Assembly (NCBI GenBank): GCA_965199845.1
Contig: CBDATZ010000058.1
Location: forward strand, 81,492-145,491
Length of the DNA: 64,000 nucleotides
Source: Ilyomonas sp965199845
GTDB taxonomy: Bacteria; Bacteroidota; Bacteroidia; Chitinophagales; Chitinophagaceae
Direction of reading: 5' to 3'
Positions 54,980 to 63,187 of the stretch are shown piece after piece. The position numbers and the translations under genes are program-made. The notes beneath the pieces were generated by a model. It saw only the letters and a program-made list of their open reading frames with translations. It ran no database searches and was not told the DNA's origin. Numbering within the stretch: position 1 is the stretch's first letter; each line of letters opens with the position of its first letter.

Positions 54980-55170
54980 GGTTTAGGCTTGGCGAAGAAC
55001 TGGCAATTGAAATTCGTCAGCCCGAACTGCTGCTAAATTTATAATTAAAAGTTCATTGTTTATTCTATTGCCAAATTTATATCGTCATGCTGATTACTGA
55101 AGCTGAATAGCGAAAGAAAAGTTGATGCTGAGTTTTGTCAGCCAGTTTTTTGCCAAGCCTTTTGTTGGCT
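54973..55170 (-). repeat. attC-like site 24
   Basis: Boxes AGGCAAC and GTTGGCT; arm AGGCTTGGCGAAGAACTGG pairs with CCAGTTTTTTGCCAAGCC. Confidence 0.85.
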
Positions 55171-55182
55171 GCAGATTTTGTT

Positions 55183-55761
55183 TTATGTAATGCTGTCCAA
55201 ATCATCATTAATATTTTTCTCTTGATTTTTAGCTTGCCTTTTTTCTGCAAATTCAACTATTCTTTTACGTTCTCCAACTATCAAAAGTCCTAAAATAATT
55301 TTTACAGCAGAAACAATTATGTAAGAATAATTTGGCTTTGTCATTCCATGCGTCAAACTTTTTTCCTGAAAATATGCAAAGACACTTCTGCAAAAATTTG
55401 GAATTTCATTTGTCAAAATAACACCGCTAATAACAATTAATGCAATGGTCAAAATTTGTGAAGTTGAAATATTAAATGAAAATTCCTTTTTGTCAAATCC
55501 TTTGTCAAGTTTAAGCCTGTCAATAATGTTATTTGCTTTGAATACAAATAAATAAATCATTAAGCTGTAAAAAAGAATAATGAGAATTGTCAATGCGAAA
55601 GTCAATAAACCATTATTATAGCTTTGTTCTTTAAGTAATGGGTCAGATTCAGTAAAGTATGAAATTGATGAAACTAATTGCGGAATAGTATAAATGATTT
55701 CACGCAAAAAAAAGAGTCCGAAAATCTTAAGAACAACATTGAATAAACTTCTTGGTGTCAT
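55183..55761 (-). CDS. Cassette gene: four-helix membrane protein
   Basis: A 192-residue protein with helices near 10-30, 47-70 (LLTFALTILIILFYSLMIY), 98-118 (ILTIALIVISGVILTN) and 143-160 (YIIVSAVKIILGLLIVG), and a charged C-terminal tail with EKRQAKNQEKNIND. It resembles small DUF2975-like membrane proteins only in shape. Cassette boxes GTTGGCTGCA and TGCAGCCAAC are partners. Confidence 0.62.
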   Translation of the reverse strand: MTPRSLFNVVLKIFGLFFLREIIYTIPQLVSSISYFTESDPLLKEQSYNNGLLTFALTILIILFYSLMIYLFVFKANNIIDRLKLDKGFDKKEFSFNISTSQILTIALIVISGVILTNEIPNFCRSVFAYFQEKSLTHGMTKPNYSYIIVSAVKIILGLLIVGERKRIVEFAEKRQAKNQEKNINDDLDSIT

Positions 55762-55787
55762 AATGTTTTGGTGTCAAATAAATTTGC

Positions 55788-55981
55788 AGCCAACGTTAAG
55801 GGCTTTATGCTGTTGGGATATTTGCTTCCGTCCGCCCACAACTGCTGCCAAATTTATAATTATATGTTCATTGTTTTTACTAAAATTTAAGAATACTTGT
55901 CATGCCGAAACTAAAGACCGGGTAAGCATTTAGCTGATGTTTATTGGTCAAGCCCAAATAGCATAAAGCCCCATGTTGGCT
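55788..55981 (-). repeat. attC-like site 25
   Basis: Boxes AGCCAAC and GTTGGCT; arm GGGCTTTATGCTGTTGGG pairs with CCCAAATAGCATAAAGCCC. Confidence 0.86.
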
Positions 55982-55992
55982 GCATACGCTTG

Positions 55993-56487
55993 TCAAAATG
56001 CAGCTGCAACACCTAAGATTTCCTTTTGCGATTCTTTTTTAATCTGAAGTGCTAAAGGTCTGCCACCATAAGTTGTATTAATTTTAATAATCTTGTCTTT
56101 TCTTAGTTCTTCAAACTGCGCCTTGTCAATAAAGTAAGATAACTGGAAGATATGTATATTAGGTATTTCATTAAATTTTGTGTCAGGGCAAGATTTGTTT
56201 AGAATAACTTTTTTGTCATCCACCAAGTATAGAACTAAACTATCAATACTTTCAATAAAAATATATGGAATATATTTGTTTGGTGTCAAAAACAAAAACT
56301 GAACACCGAAAGTTTCTTTAAATTTAAAAAAAGTGATTCTCGTTTTTGTCACAGGAGATTTGGGTGAATACTTGAGTTCAATAGTCTCTGATTTTGCAAT
56401 GATTGTCGTGTCACTAAACTGAGCAAAAGATGTCACACTAACAAATGCCAACAAAGATAGAAGAGTAATTCTTTTCAATGGCACCAT
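55993..56487 (-). CDS. Cassette gene: exported protein of unknown function
   Basis: A 164-residue protein from MVPLKRITLLSLLAFVSVTS, a signal peptide ending SFAQ. The mature part reads TIIAKSETIELKYSPKSPV, TKTRITFFKFKETFGVQF and IPNIHIFQLSYFIDKAQF. No family was recognised. A longer frame exists, but its first residues lie in the attC-like box. Confidence 0.62.
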   Translation of the reverse strand: MVPLKRITLLSLLAFVSVTSFAQFSDTTIIAKSETIELKYSPKSPVTKTRITFFKFKETFGVQFLFLTPNKYIPYIFIESIDSLVLYLVDDKKVILNKSCPDTKFNEIPNIHIFQLSYFIDKAQFEELRKDKIIKINTTYGGRPLALQIKKESQKEILGVAAAF

Positions 56488-56535
56488 TTGTCTATTAATT
56501 TGGTTTGAGAATTTTGATGTGTCATATCGCGTTGC

Positions 56536-56666
56536 AGGCAACGTCCACTGCTTGGCGAAGTAGCGGCGTTTTTGTTCCTAAGTTCAAATCTAATACTAAA
56601 AGCTCAACAGAAACCATTTGCTGACTAAATTCCGTCAGCCGCTATTTTGGCAAGCACTTGTTAAGC
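56536..56666 (-). repeat. attC-like site 26
   Basis: Boxes AGGCAAC and GTTAAGC; arm CTGCTTGGCGAAGTAGCGG pairs with CCGCTATTTTGGCAAGCA. Confidence 0.82.
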
Positions 56667-56812
56667 GCAGACTTTATGTTGGCAATGTGAAGTTGCCAAC
56701 AGAAGTTACACCAGGCAAAAGAGTTTTGCAAAATAAAGCGCTGGCTTGGAAGAATCCGACTGAAAGAACTAAACAAAATAACAACTGGCTGTTATCAAAA
56801 GTTGCGCTTAAC
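56661..56812 (-). repeat. Type A non-coding cassette body, copy 5
   Basis: Opens TTAAGCGCAGAC, closes GCGCTTAAC. Confidence 0.75.
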
Positions 56813-56939
56813 GGTGAGGCTTGCTGACGTAGCGGACTTCCGTGTTCCGTCAGCCTAACTAAAAGATGAAGCCCGATTGAAAAACTTATGTTCAGCCGAG
56901 ATTCGTCCCGCCGCTATGGCAGCAAACCACTTGTTATAT
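56806..56939 (-). repeat. attC-like site 27
   Basis: Boxes GCTTAAC and GTTATAT; arm GGCTTGCTGACGTAGCGG pairs with CCGCTATGGCAGCAAACC. Confidence 0.82.
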
Positions 56940-56949
56940 GGCGTTTTAT

Positions 56950-57669
56950 TTATTCTATGCTCCATTCTACAGTTATGTTGTCTCTAAAAGTCAGATCGTC
57001 GGGAGTAAAATTAAATGATTGAAAGTCGTCGTTTGCGGCTGCAGCGGCTGCATAACGGTGCTTTTGTTCAATCAATTCCATTCCACTGTTCTGTCCCCAA
57101 GAGGAGCTATAAGTAATTGTCATAATCCTAATGAGTTTTTGTCCTGATGCTTTTGCAATAGTATTGGCTTTCTCATTGGCGTCCTTTACGGCATATTCAA
57201 TTATTTGACTTTGAACTTTTTGCTTTAACTGCTCTGATAATTCAAAATCAAAACTAAAGTCAATTGGCTGGTCACTCTTTGAGAACTCAGCTACTATTTT
57301 TTGCAGCAGCTGTTGGCTGTAGGTAAATTGAAGTTTGATGTTTTGAGAAGCAACATAACCGCTGTCTGTATAATCTCTATCCCGATAGATTCTGTTCTTT
57401 GATACTGTGAAACTCGTCGTCTTTATTTCCTTGTCGCTAAAGCCCAATTTAATTAAAAGGTCATTATAGTGATTGGATTTATCTCCCAACATTTTTATAG
57501 CGTCGCTCATAGTCAGCTTTATTTCCGAAACAGAAATACTTAAAATGCCCAAGTCAGGTGTAACAGTCACCTTTGCTGTTCCAGTCACGTCAAGTTTAGG
57601 TTTTTGCTGCTGTTGTCCGAAAGTCGTTAGCGATAGAAATAATAAAGAAATTATAGTTAGTCGTTTCAT
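56950..57669 (-). CDS. Cassette gene: SIMPL-domain protein
   Basis: A 239-residue exported protein from MKRLTIISLLFLSLTTFGQ. The SIMPL (DUF541) domain follows: KLDVTGTAKVTVTPDLGILS, NHYNDLLIKLGFSDKEIKT, then AVKDANEKANTIAKASGQKL and ending DNITVEWSIE. Members bind or modify periplasmic partners, and exact roles vary. The length is normal and the frame intact. Boxes GTTATATGGC and GCCATATAAC are perfect partners. Confidence 0.85.
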   Translation of the reverse strand: MKRLTIISLLFLSLTTFGQQQQKPKLDVTGTAKVTVTPDLGILSISVSEIKLTMSDAIKMLGDKSNHYNDLLIKLGFSDKEIKTTSFTVSKNRIYRDRDYTDSGYVASQNIKLQFTYSQQLLQKIVAEFSKSDQPIDFSFDFELSEQLKQKVQSQIIEYAVKDANEKANTIAKASGQKLIRIMTITYSSSWGQNSGMELIEQKHRYAAAAAANDDFQSFNFTPDDLTFRDNITVEWSIE

Positions 57670-57691
57670 ATGTTTTTGGTCTAAAAATGCC

Positions 57692-57794
57692 ATATAACGA
57701 AAAAGTGTTTATGAAGTTGTGGCATTTGAAAAACGTCGGGTTCAATTAACCATAAAAGTAAAATAATGATTTAAGGTCGAATGCTTAACGTCCT
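57692..57794 (-). repeat. attC-like site 28, left part
   Basis: Box ATATAAC, arm GTGTTTATGAAGTTGTGGC, then TTAACGTCCT at the IS110 junction. It matches site 2 closely. Confidence 0.82.
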
Positions 57795-57904
57795 TTAGGT
57801 TTGCATTCATTAATTGAACATAAAATACTTACTATTATCACAACTTTCTTTTTTTGCTACTTTTTTTCTTTACAATTCACATTTATTTGTTGATAAACCT
57901 AACC

Positions 57905-57977
57905 ACCGGCAGTAGCGCATTATCACAACGTCAGGGTTAATGACCCAGGGCTGGATACAATCCACTGCCGGTTTTTC
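57905..57977 (+). ncRNA. Bridge-RNA-like structure of IS110 copy 2
   Basis: The same structure as at 28,891-28,963 (ACCGGCAGT/ACTGCCGGT stem, inner AACGTC, T-run). Confidence 0.65.
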
Positions 57978-58082
57978 CCCTTAGTGTCTCTATAGCAATT
58001 AGGGCTTCTATACCCATTATTAAGGACTAAGACGATGGGGCAAAAAAAGGTCAGGCTTATACTCAAATGTAAAAACAAAATT

Positions 58083-59105
58083 ATGCTCTCAGAAAGAAAA
58101 AATTATCTCGGTATTGATGTCTCTAAACTTTGGTTTGATGTCTCTTTAATCGCAGTGGTCCAACACGCTAAACAACCTGTAATTACAGAGCGCTTTGACA
58201 ATACACCACAGGGCATGAAAGGCTTTAAAAAATGGCTTAAGCTGCAACTTGTTTCTTATGATGAAAACAGCTTGTTAGTTATAGAAAACACAGGGGTATA
58301 TCACCGCCTTATCTGGAGCTTTTGCAGCACTCACAACCTACAACTGCATATCGGTAATGCAGCACATATTAAATGGAGCCTGGGTATTACCCGCGGCAAG
58401 AATGATGTAGTTGACTCAAAGCGTCTTTGCATGTACTGCCTAAAGCAGGCAGATGAACTGAAAGCTACACCAGCACTGGATCCTGTGTTTATGATGCTTA
58501 AAGACCTTATGAGCAGTCGCAGTCGCCTGTTAACCCAACTGCACAGCACTAAAAACTATCTTAACGAGGTAAAATGTACTGATGATAAAGTGCTGCTGAC
58601 TATGCTAAATAAAGCACATTATGCCGCTATAGAAGGTATCAAAAAAAGCATTGAACAAATAGAAGCAATGATTGAAAAAATCATACAACAAAACCAGGCT
58701 ATTTACACCAATTATAATCTAATAAAAACCGTACCGGGTATCGGACATCTTACAGCGATATATATCATCTGCTGCACCAATAATTTTGCTTCAAGACCAA
58801 GTGGTAAACAACTGGGCAGTTATGCAGGCGTAGTACCTTTTGGCAACAGCAGCGGCACCAGCATTAAAGGCAAAAATAAAGTACACAAAATGGCAAACAA
58901 AGAACTCAAAAAAATGTTACATCTCTGCGCACTTGTCGCCATCAAATACTCACCCGAATTCAAACAATATTTCCACCGTAAAAAGGCAGAAGGTAAAAAT
59001 GGAATGCTGGTACTAAACGCAATCAGAAATAAGCTCCTACTAAGAGTAGTAGCAGTAGTGAATAAACAACAACCCTATGTTAATAACGTATCGGAAGCAG
59101 CATAA
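58083..59105 (+). CDS. IS110-family transposase, copy 2
   Basis: The 340-residue protein is identical to the 29,069-30,091 copy (YLGIDVSKLWFD; PGIGHLTAIYII). Identity over the whole element suggests recent movement. Confidence 0.93.
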   Translation: MLSERKNYLGIDVSKLWFDVSLIAVVQHAKQPVITERFDNTPQGMKGFKKWLKLQLVSYDENSLLVIENTGVYHRLIWSFCSTHNLQLHIGNAAHIKWSLGITRGKNDVVDSKRLCMYCLKQADELKATPALDPVFMMLKDLMSSRSRLLTQLHSTKNYLNEVKCTDDKVLLTMLNKAHYAAIEGIKKSIEQIEAMIEKIIQQNQAIYTNYNLIKTVPGIGHLTAIYIICCTNNFASRPSGKQLGSYAGVVPFGNSSGTSIKGKNKVHKMANKELKKMLHLCALVAIKYSPEFKQYFHRKKAEGKNGMLVLNAIRNKLLLRVVAVVNKQQPYVNNVSEAA

Positions 59106-59146
59106 AAATAGCCTAAAAATAGTTTTGTTTTTTCCATAGCAATCCA

Positions 59147-59175
59147 GCCACAATTTTATAAACACACTGTTAGTG
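59147..59175 (-). repeat. attC-like site 28, right part
   Basis: GCCACAATTTTATAAACAC then box GTTAGTG. Confidence 0.8.
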
Positions 59176-59214
59176 GCAGTTTTGAGAGAACTATAAAGAT
59201 TAGAAATACAAATG

Positions 59215-59604
59215 TTATTTGCATGTGTCTTTCGGAATTTTCTTCCAGCCTTCAAAGGGAACATTGCCGATGTAGCAGTATGGCACTGGCTTGTCTTCGT
59301 ATAATTCTGCTGCTGGAGTGCTCGGGTCTGTCGGAATAATCTTAATGTAGTAATAATTGCCGATACAACCACGACAAAACCTATTTAAGGTTGACTTATA
59401 TTCTTTGCCATTGTAGAACACTGTCACTTTTAAGTCAGCACCTTGTTCCGCTCCTTCAAATTTGTCCACCCTTGCAATCGTTATAACTCCATGCTCTTCC
59501 ATCAACGATTGTCGATAAAGTCCGTATGATATTACGACAATTATCATAGCTAAGCCTAAAGCAAAATTTGGGTTTGTCCTTATGTAGTTTAAAGTTTTAC
59601 CCAT
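59215..59604 (-). CDS. Cassette gene: membrane-anchored beta protein
   Basis: A 129-residue protein from MGKTLNYIRTNPNFALGL; the frame also extends nine codons to a TTG. One helix (FALGLAMIIVVISYGLY) is followed by GVITIARVDKFEGAEQGAD, KVTVFYNGKEYKSTLNRF and CRGCIGNYYYIKIIPTDPS. It is the intact paralogue of the broken gene at 17,955-18,331 at the other end of the array. It is the first gene-bearing cassette beside the recombinase. Function unknown. Confidence 0.65.
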   Translation of the reverse strand: MGKTLNYIRTNPNFALGLAMIIVVISYGLYRQSLMEEHGVITIARVDKFEGAEQGADLKVTVFYNGKEYKSTLNRFCRGCIGNYYYIKIIPTDPSTPAAELYEDKPVPYCYIGNVPFEGWKKIPKDTCK

Positions 59605-59641
59605 GTCCTGTTGCACCTGATACCTGTTCAAATAAAATTGC

Positions 59642-59772
59642 CATTAACGTCCACTGCTTGCCGAAGTAGCGGCGTTATTGTTTCTGAGTTCAAATCTAAT
59701 ACAAAAGCTCAACAGAATTAATGTTGCTGATTAACTTGAGTCAGCCGCTATTTTGGCAAGCACTTGTTAAGC
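59642..59772 (-). repeat. attC-like site 29
   Basis: Boxes CATTAAC and GTTAAGC; arm CTGCTTGCCGAAGTAGCGG pairs with CCGCTATTTTGGCAAGCA. Confidence 0.84.
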
Positions 59773-59918
59773 GCAGACTTTATGTTGGCAATGTGAAGTT
59801 GCCAATATAAGTTACACCAGGCAAAAGAGTTTTGCAAAATAAAGCGTTGGCTTGGAAGAATCCTGATGAAAGAACTAAACAAAATAACGACTGGCTGTTA
59901 TTAAAAGTTGCGCTTAAC
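59767..59918 (-). repeat. Type A non-coding cassette body, copy 6 (first cassette)
   Basis: Opens TTAAGCGCAGAC, closes GCGCTTAAC. It lies next to the recombinase, where the newest cassette is expected. Confidence 0.75.
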
Positions 59919-60072
59919 ACTTAAATATACGAAACTTTTGTTTCGCAATTTAGGCAGGACAAAAATATGTTTTTCATTCAGTATCAATATAAAACCATTT
60001 CGTTTTTTGGGTATATCAATCTGACACAGCATTTCCTATATCAAACCAATATATCCGAAAAACGAAACTCAT
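59919..60072. other. attI-like region next to recombinase
   Basis: Non-coding DNA between the first cassette and the recombinase stop. CGAAAC-TTTT-GTTTCG forms a short palindrome near 59,932-59,947. A longer imperfect inverted repeat (59998-60016 with 60049-60067; TTTCGTTTTT and its complement) lies next to it. These could be the recombinase-binding part of the primary attachment site; this is inference. Confidence 0.55.
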
Positions 60073-61230
60073 TTACAAATTCAGTTTATCTAACGGACTT
60101 TCTATTTTGCCTATTTCTCTTTTGCTTACATGTGTATAACGCATCGTTGTTTTAATACTGTTATGTCCCAGCAAATCCTGGATAAAACGAATGTCAGTTC
60201 CGCTTTCCATAAGGTGAGTCGCATAACTATGCCTGAGCGAATGCACACTGCCTTTTTTGGTAATACCGGCTTTCTTTTTGGCAGCAATCAGTATTAACTG
60301 AACACTTCTGGTACTGTAAGCGCCACCGTATTGTCCTTCAAAAAGATAGGACTTCGGTTTATACTGCAGAAAATATTCCCGTAACGTAAGCAGCAACTTT
60401 TTTGATAAAGGCACCATCCGGTCTTTCTTTCCTTTTGCGCCATGTATGTGAATCATCATTCTCTTACTATCAATATCTTTAACTGTAAGACCTACAATTT
60501 CACTTACCCGCAGACCCGCCGAATAGCCGGTCATCAACATAGCTCTGTGTTTCAGGTTTTCAACTTTTTGTATGAGATTAGATACTTCTTCGCCGGCCAA
60601 TATCTCCGGTAGTTTAAATGGTTTTTTAGGACGGGGAATATCGTAAAATTCTGCCTGTTTGCCTAACACTTTTTCAAAATAAAACTTGATGGCATTGATT
60701 GTTACATGCACATGCATTTCTTTATATCCTTGTTTTGTAATGAGCCAAAGCAAGTAAGACATAATCTGGGTTTTGGTTAAATCAGCCACATGTATTTGGT
60801 GAAGTAACCTGAGCAAATGATGAAACGCATTGCAATAATTGCGGATTGTATTTGAACTATACGCTTTCAACAGCAACATGTTTTTGTAATCGGTCAGAGC
60901 CTTTAAATTATGTTGATGCAAAGGGTACGTCGTAATCAAAGTTACCGTTGGTTTACTAACCGGCTTATCCGTTTGTAAAATCACCGCTTTCCGTTGCTGT
61001 AAGTACACCACCAGGCTTTGATTATTTACAGCAGCCTTATTGCCAACAGATTGCAATAACTGCATATAATGTTTCCTGTCTAAGGGAATGTACCAGCATC
61101 CGTGTGTCCGGCTCCACCTGGCATCGGGCACTATTTTAATAAGGTTATTCAGAACCGCATTTAGTGTACAATAAATGCCAATGCTTTCCTGCTTGCGGTG
61201 ATATAGCGGTTTCAGAATTATGGACAACAT
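60073..61230 (-). CDS. Tyrosine recombinase, likely integrase of the cassette array
   Basis: A 385-residue tyrosine recombinase. Residues 1-95 are an N-terminal extension (HGCWYIPLDRKHYMQLLQ), and 108-190 form a SAM-like DNA-binding domain. The catalytic domain has the first arginine in GYSAGLRVSEIVGL, lysine in GAKGKKDRMVPL, HSLRHSYATHLMESGTD (HxxR) and IQDLLGHNSIKTTMRYTH (H...Y). The C-terminus KIESPLDKLNL resembles IntI ends. However, the extra helix region that defines IntI between the lysine and the HxxR box is absent (about 45 residues only). It is oriented with its 3' end toward the array. Confidence 0.85.
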   Translation of the reverse strand: MLSIILKPLYHRKQESIGIYCTLNAVLNNLIKIVPDARWSRTHGCWYIPLDRKHYMQLLQSVGNKAAVNNQSLVVYLQQRKAVILQTDKPVSKPTVTLITTYPLHQHNLKALTDYKNMLLLKAYSSNTIRNYCNAFHHLLRLLHQIHVADLTKTQIMSYLLWLITKQGYKEMHVHVTINAIKFYFEKVLGKQAEFYDIPRPKKPFKLPEILAGEEVSNLIQKVENLKHRAMLMTGYSAGLRVSEIVGLTVKDIDSKRMMIHIHGAKGKKDRMVPLSKKLLLTLREYFLQYKPKSYLFEGQYGGAYSTRSVQLILIAAKKKAGITKKGSVHSLRHSYATHLMESGTDIRFIQDLLGHNSIKTTMRYTHVSKREIGKIESPLDKLNL

Positions 61231-61675
61231 TATGAATCAGGTTTAGTTAGTGTAAATATAAGATATAGCCAATTGTAATGTTACTCTTTCAGGCTTTATA
61301 AAATGATATTTCTGAAAGGTAGAATTGTTACTTCCGGCTTTATTCATACTGACAAAAAAATTAATAAAGATGATGATGAAAATTCCGTTCGCAATACAAT
61401 ATCTCGCAACTGTTTTACAGCACAAAACGGATAAATAAAATCGCTTTGTTTATTTATCCTAATAAAATTATCATTACTTATAACCTTGCTGCGTTTATAT
61501 GCAAGTAATCGTTGGTCTGCTTTGGGTTTCATCTTTCTTATCTTGAAGCTATGTATTTACTTATACAATTCCTTTTTGTTAATAGTATTTATTTGCGTTA
61601 CAAATATTGCGTAGCCAATGTAAAAAGCACATTATCTTGCCCGCCTTTTAAGAACTAAAACCTTATTGATTTTAT
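61231..61675. other. Intergenic between recombinase and chromosomal gene
   Basis: A perfect 11-bp inverted repeat GGATAAATAAA (61429-61439) and TTTATTTATCC (61449-61459) stands out, perhaps an operator or terminator. No gene is seen. The recombinase promoter should lie near 61,240-61,300. Confidence 0.45.
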
Positions 61676-62620
61676 ATGGCTGCCAAAGAAAAAATCTTAG
61701 TTATCGGTGCCTCCGGGCAAATAGGAGTGGAGCTGACTTTAGCACTGCGAAAATTATATGGTGATGCAAACGTAATTGCGTCTGATTTGCGCGAACAAAA
61801 TCCGTTGCTTAAAGACAGTGGACCTTATGTATCGCTTGATGTGATGAACAAAGAAATGCTTCATGTGCAGGTCATTCGCCAAAACATTACACAGATTTAT
61901 TTGCTGGCAGCGATTCTTTCTGCTACGGGCGAAAAAAATCCAAACCTTGCATGGAGTTTAAATATGCAGGGCTTATTAAATGTGCTTGATATTGCCCGCG
62001 AAGAAAAACTGCAGAAAGTGTATTGGCCAAGCAGCATCGCGGTATTTGGTCCAACTTCGCCAAAGCAGCTGTGTCCGCAGCAAACCATCATTGAGCCAAC
62101 AACGGTTTATGGTATCAGTAAATATGCCGGTGAATTCTGGTGCAACTATTTTCATCATCGTTATGGTGTTGATGTACGCAGCATTCGCTACCCGGGTTTA
62201 ATCAGTTATAATTCGTCTCCCGGTGGCGGAACAACCGATTATGCCATCGAAATTTTTTATGAAGCGGTAGAAAATCATTTCTACAATTGTTACTTAAAAA
62301 AAGATACATATTTACCCATGATGTATATGCCCGATGCCATTCGCGCTACGTTAGAATTGATGGAAGCGCCCGCACAAAATATTTCGGTTCGTACGTCATA
62401 TAATGTAACCGGAATTTCTTTTTCGCCAAGCGATATTGCAACTGAAATACAAAAGAACATTTCAAACTTTTCTGTTAGTTACAATCCCGATTACCGGCAG
62501 GCAATCGCAGACAGTTGGCCGCAAAGCATTGATGATTCTGTTGCTAATAAAGACTGGAACTGGAAGCCGGAATACGACTTGCAAAAGCTGACAAAAGATA
62601 TGTTGCTGAATTTACAATAA
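61676..62620 (+). CDS. NAD-dependent epimerase/dehydratase, threonine dehydrogenase-like
   Basis: A 314-residue extended SDR. The NAD motif is LVIGASGQIGVELTLAL near residue 8. The active site is VYWPSSIAVFGPTSP, then TTVYGISKYAGEFW (Y-x3-K), and RYPGLISYNSSPGGGTTDYA follows. The combination and length fit short-chain L-threonine 3-dehydrogenases of Bacteroidota, which oxidise threonine to 2-amino-3-ketobutyrate. The assignment to threonine is strong by resemblance but not proven. Confidence 0.88.
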   Translation: MAAKEKILVIGASGQIGVELTLALRKLYGDANVIASDLREQNPLLKDSGPYVSLDVMNKEMLHVQVIRQNITQIYLLAAILSATGEKNPNLAWSLNMQGLLNVLDIAREEKLQKVYWPSSIAVFGPTSPKQLCPQQTIIEPTTVYGISKYAGEFWCNYFHHRYGVDVRSIRYPGLISYNSSPGGGTTDYAIEIFYEAVENHFYNCYLKKDTYLPMMYMPDAIRATLELMEAPAQNISVRTSYNVTGISFSPSDIATEIQKNISNFSVSYNPDYRQAIADSWPQSIDDSVANKDWNWKPEYDLQKLTKDMLLNLQ

Positions 62621-62646
62621 AAATCAGAAGATAAATAAATCAAAAT

Positions 62647-63087
62647 TCAGGAAGAAGAACATTCTATAACCGGTTCGGGTGAATACGAAATATCAGCAAC
62701 GGTTTTGTTTTCAAGAATCGCTAAATTGGCGTCGCGCACTTCAATCATAATACGGTGAAGTCCGCAGTTACGTTCATCGCATTGCCCGCATTGTTTGTAA
62801 AAATGAAGGCTTACACAAGGCAACAATGCAATCGGTCCTTCTATCAATCGCAATACATCAGCTAAAAAGATCTTCTCAGGTGATTTTAATAAATAATAAC
62901 CGCCGCCTTTTCCTTTTTTACTGTCTAAAATTCCGTTCTTCTTTAGTTCAAGTAAAATGTTTTCCAGGAACTTCAAAGGTATATTGCGCTGCTGCGATAT
63001 TTCGGCAATCAGCACTGGTTCGCTATTAGGCTTTTGTGCCAGGTACATCAGGGCTTTAAAAGCATATTGTGTTTTCTTAGAAAGCAT
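62647..63087 (-). CDS. Rrf2-family transcriptional regulator
   Basis: A 146-residue protein. The winged helix opens LSKKTQYAFKALMYLAQKP and includes IAEISQQRNIPLKFLENIL and GGYYLLKSPEKI. Cysteines (LPC, QCGQCDERNC) lie where Rrf2/IscR proteins bind an iron-sulfur or similar redox centre. It converges on the dehydrogenase gene. Target unknown. Confidence 0.9.
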   Translation of the reverse strand: MLSKKTQYAFKALMYLAQKPNSEPVLIAEISQQRNIPLKFLENILLELKKNGILDSKKGKGGGYYLLKSPEKIFLADVLRLIEGPIALLPCVSLHFYKQCGQCDERNCGLHRIMIEVRDANLAILENKTVADISYSPEPVIECSSS

Positions 63088-63187
63088 ATATCATAATCTC
63101 CTTCCTCATGCAAAGTAATTCTTTTTGCCGCAAAATAAATGGCTGCGCTACGCGCCTTTTTGTTAATCCTGTGTATGCAATTACAAT

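Larger units (their letters stand above)
57795..59146 (+). mobile_element. IS110-family element, copy 2, in attC-like site 28
   Basis: 1,352 bp with the same ends as copy 1 (TTAGGTTTGC to GCAATCCA). Removing it joins ACGTCCT to GCCACAATTT, exactly the run of empty site 2. Confidence 0.92.

Noticed and set aside
60073..61230. Calling the recombinase IntI
   Set aside because: The IntI-specific segment between the lysine and HxxR boxes is missing, so only a tyrosine recombinase is claimed.
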